Source: Lachnospiraceae bacterium (GTDB taxonomy: Bacteria; Bacillota; Clostridia; Lachnospirales; Lachnospiraceae). Taken from it: 64,000 nucleotides of DNA. Below, piece by piece: positions 35,138 through 43,904 of the stretch. Under the pieces are notes generated by a model. That model made no database searches, had not been told where the DNA came from, and saw nothing but the letters and a program-made list of their open reading frames with translations. The stretch spans positions 372,001 through 436,000 of the forward strand of contig JAFTKW010000015.1 of assembly GCA_017453065.1 (NCBI GenBank). The letters are read 5' to 3'. Position 1 is the first letter of the stretch. Each line of letters opens with the position of its first letter. Position numbers and translations under genes: made by a program.

Positions 35138-35593
35138 ATGGAAAGAAGAGAGGAATCTTTTGCCCATGAAATAGCCCGGCTCCAGAGATGCGTGGATAGG
35201 CATTTGCGCCGTTATATGGAAAAGCAGGTGGCCCAGACAGGTGTTTACCAGGGGCAGCATATGATGCTTATGTGGGTTGGCTGTAATCCAGGAGTATCAC
35301 AGGCGCAGCTTGCAAAAGCCAGAGATATTTCTCCCGCGGCGGCTACGAACGCTCTGCAGAAGCTAGAAAAAGACGGCTATATTACCAGACAGGTAGATGA
35401 GCAGGATAGCCGTGTGAACTTGCTTTCTGTGACACCTAAGGGTCAAAAGGTTGTTGAAGACAGTAAACTGATTTTCCAAGAAGTAGATGAATCCATGTAC
35501 GAGGGCTTTAGCCAAGAGGAACTTGAGCAACTTAAGTCGTACTACGAAAGAATATTGACGAATTTGAAAAATAAATTAGAGGAGGAAAAATAA
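35138..35593 (+). CDS. MarR-family transcription regulator
   Basis: A 151-residue winged-helix protein: HMMLMWVGCNPGVSQAQLAK, ISPAAATNALQKLEKDGYIT (recognition helix) and DEQDSRVNLLSVTPKGQ (wing with the DxRxxxL motif). It begins an operon with two ABC half-transporters, so it probably senses a toxic compound that the exporter removes. AAGGAAGG ribosome site. Confidence 0.94.
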   Translation: MERREESFAHEIARLQRCVDRHLRRYMEKQVAQTGVYQGQHMMLMWVGCNPGVSQAQLAKARDISPAAATNALQKLEKDGYITRQVDEQDSRVNLLSVTPKGQKVVEDSKLIFQEVDESMYEGFSQEELEQLKSYYERILTNLKNKLEEEK

Positions 35594-35595
35594 GG

Positions 35596-37335
35596 GTGAA
35601 ACGATACAGTAAATACATAAAACCATATTTACCCTATTTTATCTGTGGTCCGCTGATGATGATCGTGGAAGTAATCGGTGAGGTAACCATGCCTTATCTG
35701 ATGGCTCAGATTATCAACAATGGTGTGGCGCAGAAGGACGTTTCCTACATCATTTCCACAGGACTATTGATGGTAGTGGTAGCTCTGCTAATGATGATGG
35801 GCGGTGTAGGCTCGGCATACTTTGGAGCTAAGGCAGCGGTTAACTTTGCTTCTGATTTAAGAAAAGATGTGTTTGCCAAGGTACAACAGTTTTCTTTTAA
35901 CAACATCGATTCTTTTAGTACGGGCTCACTAGTAACCAGATTGACCAACGATATCACACAGCTTCAGAACATGGTAAACATGTGTCTGCGTATGTTGTTC
36001 CGTGCTCCGGGTATGATGATTGGTTCTATTATTATGGCATTTATGATGAATGCAAAATTGGCGGTAATCCTGCTGATTGCGATGCCTATTTTGATGTTTG
36101 CCATTTCTATGGTAACCATGACAGCATTTCCACGATTTGAGGTAATGCAGAAAAAGTTGGACAAATTAAATTCCAAGATTCAGGAAGCGCTCACCAACGT
36201 TCGAGTAATCAAATCCTTTGTCAGAGAAAAGCACGAAGAGGATCGCTTCAAGGAAGCCAACAAGGATTTGATGGATTCCAGTTTGCATGCTTTTAAGGTG
36301 GTTATTCTAAACATGCCTATTATGTCTATTGCCATGAACTTAACTACGTTGGTGGTTGTTTGGTTCGGTGGACAGCAGATTATTGCAGGAGATATGCCAG
36401 TGGGAGATTTGTCTTCCTTTATCTCTTATATTACACAGGTGTTGATGTCCCTTATGATGCTGGGTATGATTATTCTTCAAAGTTCTCGTGCCCTTGCTTC
36501 TGAGAAACGTATTCGAGAGGTGTTGGACACAGTGGTGGATTTGACCGATGAACATGCCGCTGAGCCGCTCAAACAGGTGCAGAAGGGTAGCATAGAGTTT
36601 AAGAATGTTAACTTCCGCTATTACAAAGATACAGAGGAAAAAGTATTAAACAACATCAATCTTTCCATCCAGCCAGGTCAGACAGTGGGCATCATCGGTT
36701 CTACAGGCTGTGGCAAGACCACTTTGGTATCCATGATTCCAAGGCTTTACGATGTGGATGAAGGCCAGGTGCTGGTGGATGGAGTGGATGTAAAGGATTA
36801 TTCTCTGCAGAATCTTCGTCAGGGTGTAGGTATGGTACTTCAGAAAAATGTTCTTTTTTCTGGAACAATCCTAGAAAACCTGCAATGGGGTGATGCAGAG
36901 GCATCTATGGAAGAGATTCGCAAGACCGCAGATGCAGCACAGGCGGATGGCTTTGTGTCTTCCTTCCCAGAGGGTTATGAGACGGAGCTTGGACAGGGCG
37001 GAGTCAATGTATCTGGTGGTCAAAAGCAGAGACTCTGTATTGCCAGAGCATTGCTGAAAAAGCCAAAGATTTTGATTTTGGATGACTCAACCAGTGCGGT
37101 TGATACTGCTACAGAGGCCAAGATTCGCGAGACCTTTAATACCTCATTAAAAGACACAACCAAAATTATTATTGCCCAGCGCATCAGCTCTGTGATGGAT
37201 GCAGACCAGATTGTGGTAATGGATGAAGGTGCAATCGTAGGCTTGGGCACACACGACCAGCTCTTAGATACCTGTGAAGCTTATCAGGAAATCTATGCTT
37301 CGCAGATGGAAAATAAAAAGGAGGTGGGCGCATAA
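35596..37335 (+). CDS. ABC exporter half-transporter (first of pair)
   Basis: A 579-residue protein with six membrane helices and a nucleotide-binding domain: Walker A GSTGCGKTT, signature VSGGQKQR, Walker B ILILDDSTSAVD. The catalytic Glu position is Asp, so this is the degenerate member of a heterodimer. It starts with GTG 35596, three bases after the marR stop, with GGAGG at 35581-35585. Its stop overlaps the second half-transporter by one base. Confidence 0.93.
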   Translation: MKRYSKYIKPYLPYFICGPLMMIVEVIGEVTMPYLMAQIINNGVAQKDVSYIISTGLLMVVVALLMMMGGVGSAYFGAKAAVNFASDLRKDVFAKVQQFSFNNIDSFSTGSLVTRLTNDITQLQNMVNMCLRMLFRAPGMMIGSIIMAFMMNAKLAVILLIAMPILMFAISMVTMTAFPRFEVMQKKLDKLNSKIQEALTNVRVIKSFVREKHEEDRFKEANKDLMDSSLHAFKVVILNMPIMSIAMNLTTLVVVWFGGQQIIAGDMPVGDLSSFISYITQVLMSLMMLGMIILQSSRALASEKRIREVLDTVVDLTDEHAAEPLKQVQKGSIEFKNVNFRYYKDTEEKVLNNINLSIQPGQTVGIIGSTGCGKTTLVSMIPRLYDVDEGQVLVDGVDVKDYSLQNLRQGVGMVLQKNVLFSGTILENLQWGDAEASMEEIRKTADAAQADGFVSSFPEGYETELGQGGVNVSGGQKQRLCIARALLKKPKILILDDSTSAVDTATEAKIRETFNTSLKDTTKIIIAQRISSVMDADQIVVMDEGAIVGLGTHDQLLDTCEAYQEIYASQMENKKEVGA

Positions 37336-39344
37336 TGGGACAGACAAAGAATACGCAGCCTGAACTTAATCAGGCTAGAATTGACCGATTGCAGAAGAAA
37401 TACGCCTCCAAACAGGTAAATATTCCAGGCTTGAAAGGTCCAGGTGGCCCAGGTGGTCCAGGACGTGGCCCGGGAAGAGGTCCAGGAAAAGGGCCGGGCG
37501 GTCCGGGTAGGATGCCAGGAGGAAAGCCCAAGAATACCAGTCAGACGATAGGAAGACTGTTTGGATATATTAAAGGCGATGTACTCAAGATTGTAGTAGC
37601 GCTTGTCTGCGTAATCATCAATACCATCGCTACTTTGGCAGGCTCCTACATGCTGCGTCCTATTATCAATGGTATTACAGAGGGCAAAGGTGTGGCAGTC
37701 CTTGCACAGGGCCTTCTTACCATGCTTGCTATTTATATGCTGGCGGTGGCCGCACAGTATATTCAGCAGAGATTGATGATTGGCGTTTCTCAGAAGGCAC
37801 TGAAAAATCTTAGAGATGACTTGTTTCATAAGGTTCAGAAACTGCCAGTTCGCTTTTACGATACACACAATCACGGCGATATTATGAGCCGCTTTACCAA
37901 CGATGTGGATGCTGTCGGTGACATGCTCAACAATACCGTTATTTCTATTATTTCAGGTGTCATCAGCTTAGTGGGTACTTTTGCACTCATGCTTTATACC
38001 AATGTATGGCTTACTATGGTAACAGTGGTGATGCTTCCGTTGATGGTATTTGCAGGAAGAATGGTAGGCTCCTTTAGCCGTAAATTCTACAAGGCACAGC
38101 AAGCAGCGCTTGGTACACTGAATGGTTTTGTAGAAGAGACAGTAACAGGACAAAAAGTAGTCAAGGTATTCTGCCATGAGGCGGAAGCCTTGGATGAGTT
38201 TACTTTCTTAAATGATGACCTCCGAAGAAAGCAAATCAATGCTAGTTTTTATGGCGGTATCATGGGACCTGTTATGGGTAATATCAGCCAGGTGAGCTAT
38301 GCACTTACTGCCTGTGTTGGTGCAGTGCTCTGCGTGTTGAAGGGATTTGATATCGGTGGACTTACTATTTTTGTGGGCTATTCTAGACAGTTCTCCAGAC
38401 CAATCAATGAGTTGTCTATGCAGGTAAATACAATCTTCTCAGCACTAGCAGGTGCGGAGCGTGTGTTTGACGTGATGGATAGCGAACCAGAGCTTGCAGA
38501 CTGTGAGGATCCATGGCAGATCAAAAACGTGGATGGCAGAGATGTATACGTGAAAAAGAGTGTGAATGTGGATGCACTTACGGCGGAAGAAAGAGCAGCA
38601 CTTAAGACAGTGGAAGGTGACATCAAGGTGGACAATATTTCCTTTGGATATGTGCCTGAAAAACAGGTGCTGAAAGGTGTTTCTCTCTATGCAAAGCCAG
38701 GGCAGAAGATTGCCTTTGTAGGCTCCACGGGTGCTGGTAAAACTACCATTACCAATCTGATCAATCGTTTCTATGATATTGATGCAGGAACCATCACGAT
38801 TGATGATATCGACATCATGGAGATTGAAAGAGAAAGTCTTCGCAAGAATATTGCTATGGTACTTCAGGATACGCATCTTTTTACTGGTACTGTACGTGAG
38901 AACATTCGATATGGTCGTTTGGATGCTACAGATGAAGAGGTGGAGCAGGCGGCGAAGGTTGCCAGTGCCCATTCCTTTATCGTTAGATTGGAGCATGGTT
39001 ATGACACCATGATTGAGGGGGATGGTGCAAACTTAAGTCAGGGGCAGAGACAGCTTCTCAATATTGCCAGAGCAGCCATCTCTAAGGCACCAATTTTGAT
39101 TTTGGATGAAGCTACCAGCTCCGTCGACACTCGTACGGAAAAACATATTGAGCGCGGTATGGATAGATTGATGGCGCAGCGTACCACTTTGGTAATTGCG
39201 CACAGACTTTCTACTGTACGCAATGCCAATGCAATCATGGTATTGGAAAACGGCGTAGTTATCGAGCGTGGCGATCATGATGATTTGCTGGCACAGAAGG
39301 GCAGATACTACGATTTGTATACAGGATTGACGGAACTCGATTAG
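37335..39344 (+). CDS. ABC exporter half-transporter with collagen-like N-terminus
   Basis: A 669-residue protein. Residues 1-25 are polar; residues about 32-66 are made of Gly-Pro-Gly repeats with Arg and Lys (GPGGPGGPGRGPGRGPGKG and onward). Six membrane helices follow, then the ATPase: Walker A GSTGAGKTT, signature LSQGQRQL, Walker B ILILDEATSSVD with catalytic Glu intact. About 20 residues of extra sequence (VYVKKSVNVDALTAEERAAL) lie between membrane and ATPase parts. It is the active partner of the preceding subunit. The Gly-Pro tail is likely disordered and cytoplasmic. Confidence 0.92.
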   Translation: MGQTKNTQPELNQARIDRLQKKYASKQVNIPGLKGPGGPGGPGRGPGRGPGKGPGGPGRMPGGKPKNTSQTIGRLFGYIKGDVLKIVVALVCVIINTIATLAGSYMLRPIINGITEGKGVAVLAQGLLTMLAIYMLAVAAQYIQQRLMIGVSQKALKNLRDDLFHKVQKLPVRFYDTHNHGDIMSRFTNDVDAVGDMLNNTVISIISGVISLVGTFALMLYTNVWLTMVTVVMLPLMVFAGRMVGSFSRKFYKAQQAALGTLNGFVEETVTGQKVVKVFCHEAEALDEFTFLNDDLRRKQINASFYGGIMGPVMGNISQVSYALTACVGAVLCVLKGFDIGGLTIFVGYSRQFSRPINELSMQVNTIFSALAGAERVFDVMDSEPELADCEDPWQIKNVDGRDVYVKKSVNVDALTAEERAALKTVEGDIKVDNISFGYVPEKQVLKGVSLYAKPGQKIAFVGSTGAGKTTITNLINRFYDIDAGTITIDDIDIMEIERESLRKNIAMVLQDTHLFTGTVRENIRYGRLDATDEEVEQAAKVASAHSFIVRLEHGYDTMIEGDGANLSQGQRQLLNIARAAISKAPILILDEATSSVDTRTEKHIERGMDRLMAQRTTLVIAHRLSTVRNANAIMVLENGVVIERGDHDDLLAQKGRYYDLYTGLTELD

Positions 39345-39417
39345 GGCAGACCGTTGTTGTGGGCCTATGTGTCTGCGAGACCGTGAGCTTGTAGAAATAT
39401 TGACAAATGTTGACAGA

Positions 39418-39459
39418 CTTCCCCGTAAAAGTTATACTAACTTTTACGGGGAAGTTTTT
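39418..39459 (+). terminator. Intrinsic terminator after the ABC operon
   Basis: CTTCCCCGTAAAAGTTA and TAACTTTTACGGGGAAG, a perfect 17-bp stem with loop TAC, then five T. Confidence 0.95.
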
Positions 39460-39527
39460 GATTGTGACTATAATTAGTAGCAATTAAGAAAGCGACCAAT
39501 AAATATTTTTAGGAGGGCTTTTTCAAA

Positions 39528-40082
39528 ATGGAAAAAGGAAATTTTGGTATTAGACTTTGTGTTTACACAGTATTAGCATTTATGCTTGCTTACTTCGGAA
39601 GTGCAACATTGTTGTTCCTTATCGCAGGCGTAGTTCTGATTGGTGAGAAGAACGAATGGGCATTCCGCCAGGTTGTACAGGCTATCGTGCTTTGCTACGT
39701 TGGCTCCATTCTGTCTCGTTTCTTCAATATCTTCGATTTCATCGGCGACATTCCTTTCGTAGGAGCAGCATGGAACGTAATCGTAGGCGTTATTGAAGGT
39801 TTGGTTGACCTTGCAGTTTTGGTATTTGCTATCGTTGCTATCATCAAGAACCTTAAAGGTGAAGATGCTAACGTTCCTTTGGCAAAGAACATCGCTGATT
39901 GGGTATACGGCGTTGTAACTCCAAAGAAAGTGAAAGTAGCAGCTCCAGCAGCAGGCACTTCTTTCTGCACAAAGTGTGGTGCACCAGTGAATGGTCAGTT
40001 CTGCACAGCATGTGGAAACCCTGTTGGTCAGGCAGCAGCTCCAGCAGCTGAGGCTCCAGCACAGGAAAACGCACAGCAGTAA
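39528..40082 (+). CDS. Membrane protein with C-terminal zinc ribbon
   Basis: A 184-residue protein with membrane segments at about 11-40, 45-70 and 85-110 and a C-terminal double CxxC zinc ribbon at about 145-163 (FCTKCGAPVNGQFCTACGNP), then an Ala/Pro/Glu tail. Function unknown. The zinc ribbon is the type found in DUF4870-like and other small clostridial membrane proteins. Strong ribosome site AGGAGGG, single-gene unit, ended by a terminator. Confidence 0.75.
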   Translation: MEKGNFGIRLCVYTVLAFMLAYFGSATLLFLIAGVVLIGEKNEWAFRQVVQAIVLCYVGSILSRFFNIFDFIGDIPFVGAAWNVIVGVIEGLVDLAVLVFAIVAIIKNLKGEDANVPLAKNIADWVYGVVTPKKVKVAAPAAGTSFCTKCGAPVNGQFCTACGNPVGQAAAPAAEAPAQENAQQ

Positions 40083-40117
40083 TACATAACAAATAAATAT
40101 TTGCCGTAAGGCATAAG

Positions 40118-40145
40118 ACGCCATCCCGATTGGGGTGGCGTTTTG
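40118..40145 (+). terminator. Intrinsic terminator
   Basis: ACGCCATCCC and GGGGTGGCGT around GATT, then TTTT; repeat copy D starts in the T run. Confidence 0.9.
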
Positions 40146-40272
40146 TTATGGCGACGAGGAAAATGAACATTGTGCTTGCACGAATGGACATTTGACGACC
40201 GCTAATCAGAGCGAGATACGCTTTGCGAATCTCGTCTCTGTTATGGCGACGAGGAAAATCAACCAATGGTTG
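40145..40272 (+). repeat. Dispersed multi-hairpin repeat, copy D (double)
   Basis: The head GTTATGGCGACGAGGAAAAT occurs twice exactly, at 40145-40164 and 40240-40259. The first is followed by a TGTGC-TT-GCACG hairpin, then CCGCTAATCAGA (compare CCGTTAATCAGA in copy A) and a long stem CAGAGCGAGATACGC/GCGAATCTCGTCTCTG. The second head is followed by TCAACC-AAT-GGTTGA, a hairpin of quite different sequence in the same place. The rest of the gap to 40397 shows no gene or clear promoter. Confidence 0.75.
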
Positions 40273-40397
40273 AAAAAGAAATTTAACAACTATACCAATA
40301 ATATCTTCCTATGCCCCTATTTCCGTGCTAGAATATGTCCAATGAAACATGTTTTATGTACTTTTAGCGGAGGAACTGTTTGTGGGAGGAATGTCAG

Positions 40398-41483
40398 ATG
40401 ACATTACAGATTAGTGAAAATATTCGCACTCTTAGAAAACAGCATGGCCTGATGCAGGAAGGGCTGGCGGAGGCACTTGGTGTTTCCACGGCAGCAGTAT
40501 CTAAGTGGGAGAGAGGGACTGCAACTCCAGAACTGGGATATATTGCTCAGATGGCTGAAATCTTCGAAGTGTCAATTGATGTGCTGGTCGGATATCAGAT
40601 ACAGAGCGGAAACAGAGAAATTTTAGAAAAGAAGATATATGAATTGGGAAGGCAGAAGGAGTTTGAAGAAGCGGTCAAGCTTGCAGAGATTGCTTTGGCA
40701 AAATATCCGAATCACTTTTCAACTGTGTATACAGCCGGAATGGCATATATGATTAAGGGAGCAGAAATTGGGGATAAGTCTGCGTTTCGAAGAGCTGTTG
40801 AATTATTTGAACGTGCGGGTTTACTTTTGCACCAAAATACGAAGCAGGAGATAAGTGAGTATACCATTCAAAAGTATACAGCCCAGTGTTATCTGGGGAT
40901 GGGACAAGTAGATAAGGGCATCGAAATATTAAAGAAGCATAATCCTAACGGGCGAAATGATGCAATGATAGGATTACTCTATGCCAGCAGACAGGAATAC
41001 AGACCGGAGGAAGCGGAACCTTATTTGGTAAATGCCTTTTCTTCTTATGTATTGGAATTGATACAGACTACGCTTGGGTATTATCACTATTACAAGCGTA
41101 AAGGGGACTACGCAGAGGCTATGAATACTGCGGATTGGATGATTGAGTATTTGCAGGCATTAAAAATAGACCGGACCAAAATATCTTATCCGGATAAGAT
41201 GATTAGTTTGCTTTATGCAAATAAGGCACACATGTCGGATCTTCTTGGCGGGGCGGAGCAGGCGGAGGAATATCTGAAGACGGCGTGGGATCTGGCTAGG
41301 AGATTTGATGCAAATCCAGATAACGGAGTGGCGAATGTCAGGTTTTTCCTGGGAGATATATCCGAAATTACTCTTTTTGATGATATAGGAATATCTGTTA
41401 CAGATGCAGTGGAGAACCGTTTAGAAGAGGAGGAAGAAGGCGGCAGATTAACCGAACTTTGGAGGAAGTGGAAACGGGATTAG
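40398..41483 (+). CDS. XRE-family regulator with TPR-like C-terminal domain
   Basis: A 361-residue protein: a Cro/CI helix-turn-helix at about 5-60 (IRTLRKQHGLMQEGLAEALG and STAAVSKWERG) followed by a helical tetratricopeptide-like domain (about 75-345). This layout is common in peptide-sensing regulators of clostridia (Rgg/PlcR-like in plan, not in close sequence). It lies 50 bases upstream of an ABC exporter gene on the same strand and may control it. Start ATG 40398 with GGAGGA; an upstream in-frame start at 40380 overlaps that ribosome site. Confidence 0.85.
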   Translation: MTLQISENIRTLRKQHGLMQEGLAEALGVSTAAVSKWERGTATPELGYIAQMAEIFEVSIDVLVGYQIQSGNREILEKKIYELGRQKEFEEAVKLAEIALAKYPNHFSTVYTAGMAYMIKGAEIGDKSAFRRAVELFERAGLLLHQNTKQEISEYTIQKYTAQCYLGMGQVDKGIEILKKHNPNGRNDAMIGLLYASRQEYRPEEAEPYLVNAFSSYVLELIQTTLGYYHYYKRKGDYAEAMNTADWMIEYLQALKIDRTKISYPDKMISLLYANKAHMSDLLGGAEQAEEYLKTAWDLARRFDANPDNGVANVRFFLGDISEITLFDDIGISVTDAVENRLEEEEEGGRLTELWRKWKRD

Positions 41484-41534
41484 GACGTTCGATGAATTAA
41501 GATAAAAGAAATACATTTCAGGGGAGAAAAGAAT

Positions 41535-43247
41535 ATGAAAAAAACAGATATTAGGCCTTACACAAGGCAGTTTTATAAGAATAATAAGTGGCGGATGACG
41601 CTGATGCTTGCGCAGACTGTGATAAATACAGTACTCAGCCTTTTAGTTTCATGGCTGATTAAGCAGTTGGTAGATATGATGTCTGGTGTGGATATCGGGA
41701 TCAGTTTTGCCCAGCTTGTAGGAGTGACCATTCTTGGATTCGCAGGTCTGGGAATCACGTATGGTTGTGACTATGTTTCTGGCCCAAGACTTTATGCCAA
41801 GGCTATGGAGCAATACAAGAACCATGTGTTTGAGAAGATTTCTGAAAAGGGAGTGGCAGCATTTCAGGGGGAGAATACCAATTTGTACATATCTGCACTT
41901 AGCAATGACTGTGCGAAGATTGAAACAGGCTATTTGCCTAAGATTATTGGAATCGTCAATCAGTCACTTTTGTTTGTGGCAACGTTTGTAATGATGATGT
42001 ATTACAGCCCGATTTTGACGGGCATCACCATTGCACTGTGTATTGCACCTGTGATTGGGTCACTTCTCACCGGAAACCGTGTGGCTTTGGCAGAAAAGAA
42101 GGTTTCGGATGAAAATGAGAACTATATGTCTACCTTGAGAGACAGTTTGGGTGGATTTTCTGTTATCAAGTCCTTTAAAGCAGAAATACAGATGTGCCGT
42201 CTTTTTGCAGAGGATGTAAAGAGAGTCGCAAAAGCAAAGGAAAAACGTGCAAAGCTAGGTGTCATTATTGCGATGATATCCGATTTTACCGGTATTATGG
42301 TACAGATGGGCGTGTTCCTCATTGGTACTGCACTGGCACTGGCCGGATACGGAATTACTGCAGGTACGGTTATGATCTTTGTACAGCTCATCAACTACTT
42401 GTTATCCCCAATCAGCACGATTCCCAGTCATATCGCAGAATGCAAGGCTTCCAGAGCATTGATCCGCAAGATGGCAGAGGCTTTGGAGGAGAATGTGCGT
42501 GAAAGCGGACTAGCGGATAAAACGGAATTGGAAGAAGGAATCAGATTGGAGAATTTATCTTTTTCTTATGAAGAAGGAAAGAAGGTTCTTGATGATATTT
42601 CCTTTACCTTTGAAAAGGGAAAAAGTTATGCTTTGGTAGGAGCATCCGGTTGTGGTAAGTCTACCATGCTGAACCTGCTTATGGCATCCTCTACAGAGTA
42701 TGAAGGTAAGATTTGCTACGATGACATGGAACTTAGAGAAATCAGTGGAGATTCTTTGTATGGAATGCTTTCCTTAGTACAACAGAATGTATTTGTGTTC
42801 AATGAGTCTATCAGAGACAACATTACCATGTTCTCTGAATTCCCACAGGAGGAAGTGGACCGTGCGATTAAACTGTCCGGTCTTTCTTCTTTGATTGCAG
42901 AGCGTGGCGAAGATTATCTTTGTGGAGAAAATGGAAACGCCTTGTCCGGCGGTGAAAAACAGCGTATTTCTATCGCCCGCAGTCTGCTTAAGAAATCACA
43001 GATTCTTCTTGTGGACGAGGCTACGGCAGCACTGGACCCTCAGACAGCTTTCCAAGTATCAGATGCTATTTTAGATTTGGATAGTTTGACTCGCATAGTA
43101 GTGACGCATTCCTTGGAGGAAGCGCTTCTAAAACGCTATGACTGTATCCTAACCCTGAAGAATGGAAAGATTGTGGAAACTGGCAACTTTGAGGAACTGA
43201 TGGAGCAAAAAGCATATTTCTATTCGCTCTATACGGTTTCACAGTAA
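41535..43247 (+). CDS. ABC exporter half-transporter (third system)
   Basis: A 570-residue half-transporter with six membrane helices and an ATPase: Walker A GASGCGKST, Q-loop VQQNVFVF, signature LSGGEKQR, Walker B ILLVDEATAALD, switch His VTHSLEEA. All catalytic residues are intact, so a homodimer is possible. It is less like the two other exporter pairs here than they are like each other. With the XRE-TPR gene before it, it may be a peptide or bacteriocin exporter or immunity system; this is inference. Ribosome site GGGGAG. Confidence 0.9.
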   Translation: MKKTDIRPYTRQFYKNNKWRMTLMLAQTVINTVLSLLVSWLIKQLVDMMSGVDIGISFAQLVGVTILGFAGLGITYGCDYVSGPRLYAKAMEQYKNHVFEKISEKGVAAFQGENTNLYISALSNDCAKIETGYLPKIIGIVNQSLLFVATFVMMMYYSPILTGITIALCIAPVIGSLLTGNRVALAEKKVSDENENYMSTLRDSLGGFSVIKSFKAEIQMCRLFAEDVKRVAKAKEKRAKLGVIIAMISDFTGIMVQMGVFLIGTALALAGYGITAGTVMIFVQLINYLLSPISTIPSHIAECKASRALIRKMAEALEENVRESGLADKTELEEGIRLENLSFSYEEGKKVLDDISFTFEKGKSYALVGASGCGKSTMLNLLMASSTEYEGKICYDDMELREISGDSLYGMLSLVQQNVFVFNESIRDNITMFSEFPQEEVDRAIKLSGLSSLIAERGEDYLCGENGNALSGGEKQRISIARSLLKKSQILLVDEATAALDPQTAFQVSDAILDLDSLTRIVVTHSLEEALLKRYDCILTLKNGKIVETGNFEELMEQKAYFYSLYTVSQ

Positions 43248-43266
43248 AGAGTTCTTCACCCACCTC

Positions 43267-43295
43267 TTGACAAATTCAAAATAAATCACTATATT
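43267..43295 (+). promoter_or_regulatory. Promoter of the valS leader
   Basis: TTGACA (43267-43272), 17 bases, TATATT (43290-43295): a near-consensus housekeeping promoter just upstream of the T-box. Confidence 0.85.
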
Positions 43296-43301
43296 AAATA
43301 G

Positions 43302-43672
43302 CAAATCTATGTTTTTTAAAGGTGATGACAAAGAGGAGTACATGCAACTGCGTACCAGAGAGAGCGCCTTAGGGAGAACTGCCAAAGGGTAGGAAGTAAC
43401 CTAGCTGCGAGGGCGCTTGACGAAAAGAGTATGGAAGGTAGCTTTGGAACCGGAAGGCCGAAAGGGAGCAGGCAGGCGAAGCACAAGAGGCTCAATTGCC
43501 AATTGCAATATCAAGTAGGTTTTCACGATTTATCCCCGTTACAGGATAAGGTTTTAACGTCTGCGAAGCAGATTCGAAACTGTTGAGGCTGTGCTTGTGA
43601 AAGTACAGTGAACAAAGGTGGTACCGCGCAAGTTAACAGCGCCCTTTGCCTAATTAGGCAAAGGGCGTTTTT
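43302..43672 (+). ncRNA. T-box leader controlling valS
   Basis: Stem I landmarks include the AGAGAG element near 43360 and a long foldback region up to about 43500; the antiterminator T-box sequence AGGTGGTACCGCG is at 43616-43628. The terminator is CGCCCTTTGCC/GGCAAAGGGCG (43640-43650 with 43657-43667) plus TTTTT. Uncharged tRNA-Val would pair with the T-box and allow read-through. I could not place the specifier codon with certainty; Val is inferred from the downstream gene. Confidence 0.93.
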
Positions 43673-43890
43673 AATTTGCTGTTAAGACAGCGGAATAAGG
43701 TTAAATTGTCAACCATGCAAATTAAAAACGGTCCTTCGGACCCATGATGCACACGCCGAATTCAAGGAAGATGTCGCTGGCGCGACGATTCGGCGGCGCA
43801 AGAGTTTCGACGAGCGAAACTCCATCCTAGCAGGCTGAGCCCTCCCGCAGAGACAGCGAGGCCGACAACGCGCACCCACCCCCCACAAAG
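43666..43890 (+). other. GC-rich structured segment between T-box terminator and valS
   Basis: After the terminator there are 230 further bases before valS. They start with a perfect 14-bp inverted repeat CGTTTTTAATTTGC (43666-43679) with GCAAATTAAAAACG (43717-43730), which shares bases with the terminator. Then follow GGTCC-TTC-GGACC, a stem GCCGAAT/ATTCGGC with inner GTCGC/GCGAC, and GAGTTTCG/CGAAACTC. The segment is clearly richer in G+C than its surroundings. No gene on either strand is convincing. Confidence 0.7.
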
Positions 43891-43904
43891 AAAGGAAGAA
43901 AGAC

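Noticed and set aside
40135-40401. An 88-codon plus-strand frame over repeat copy D
   Set aside because: It is translated from the repeat hairpins and overlaps the XRE-TPR start; no support as a protein.
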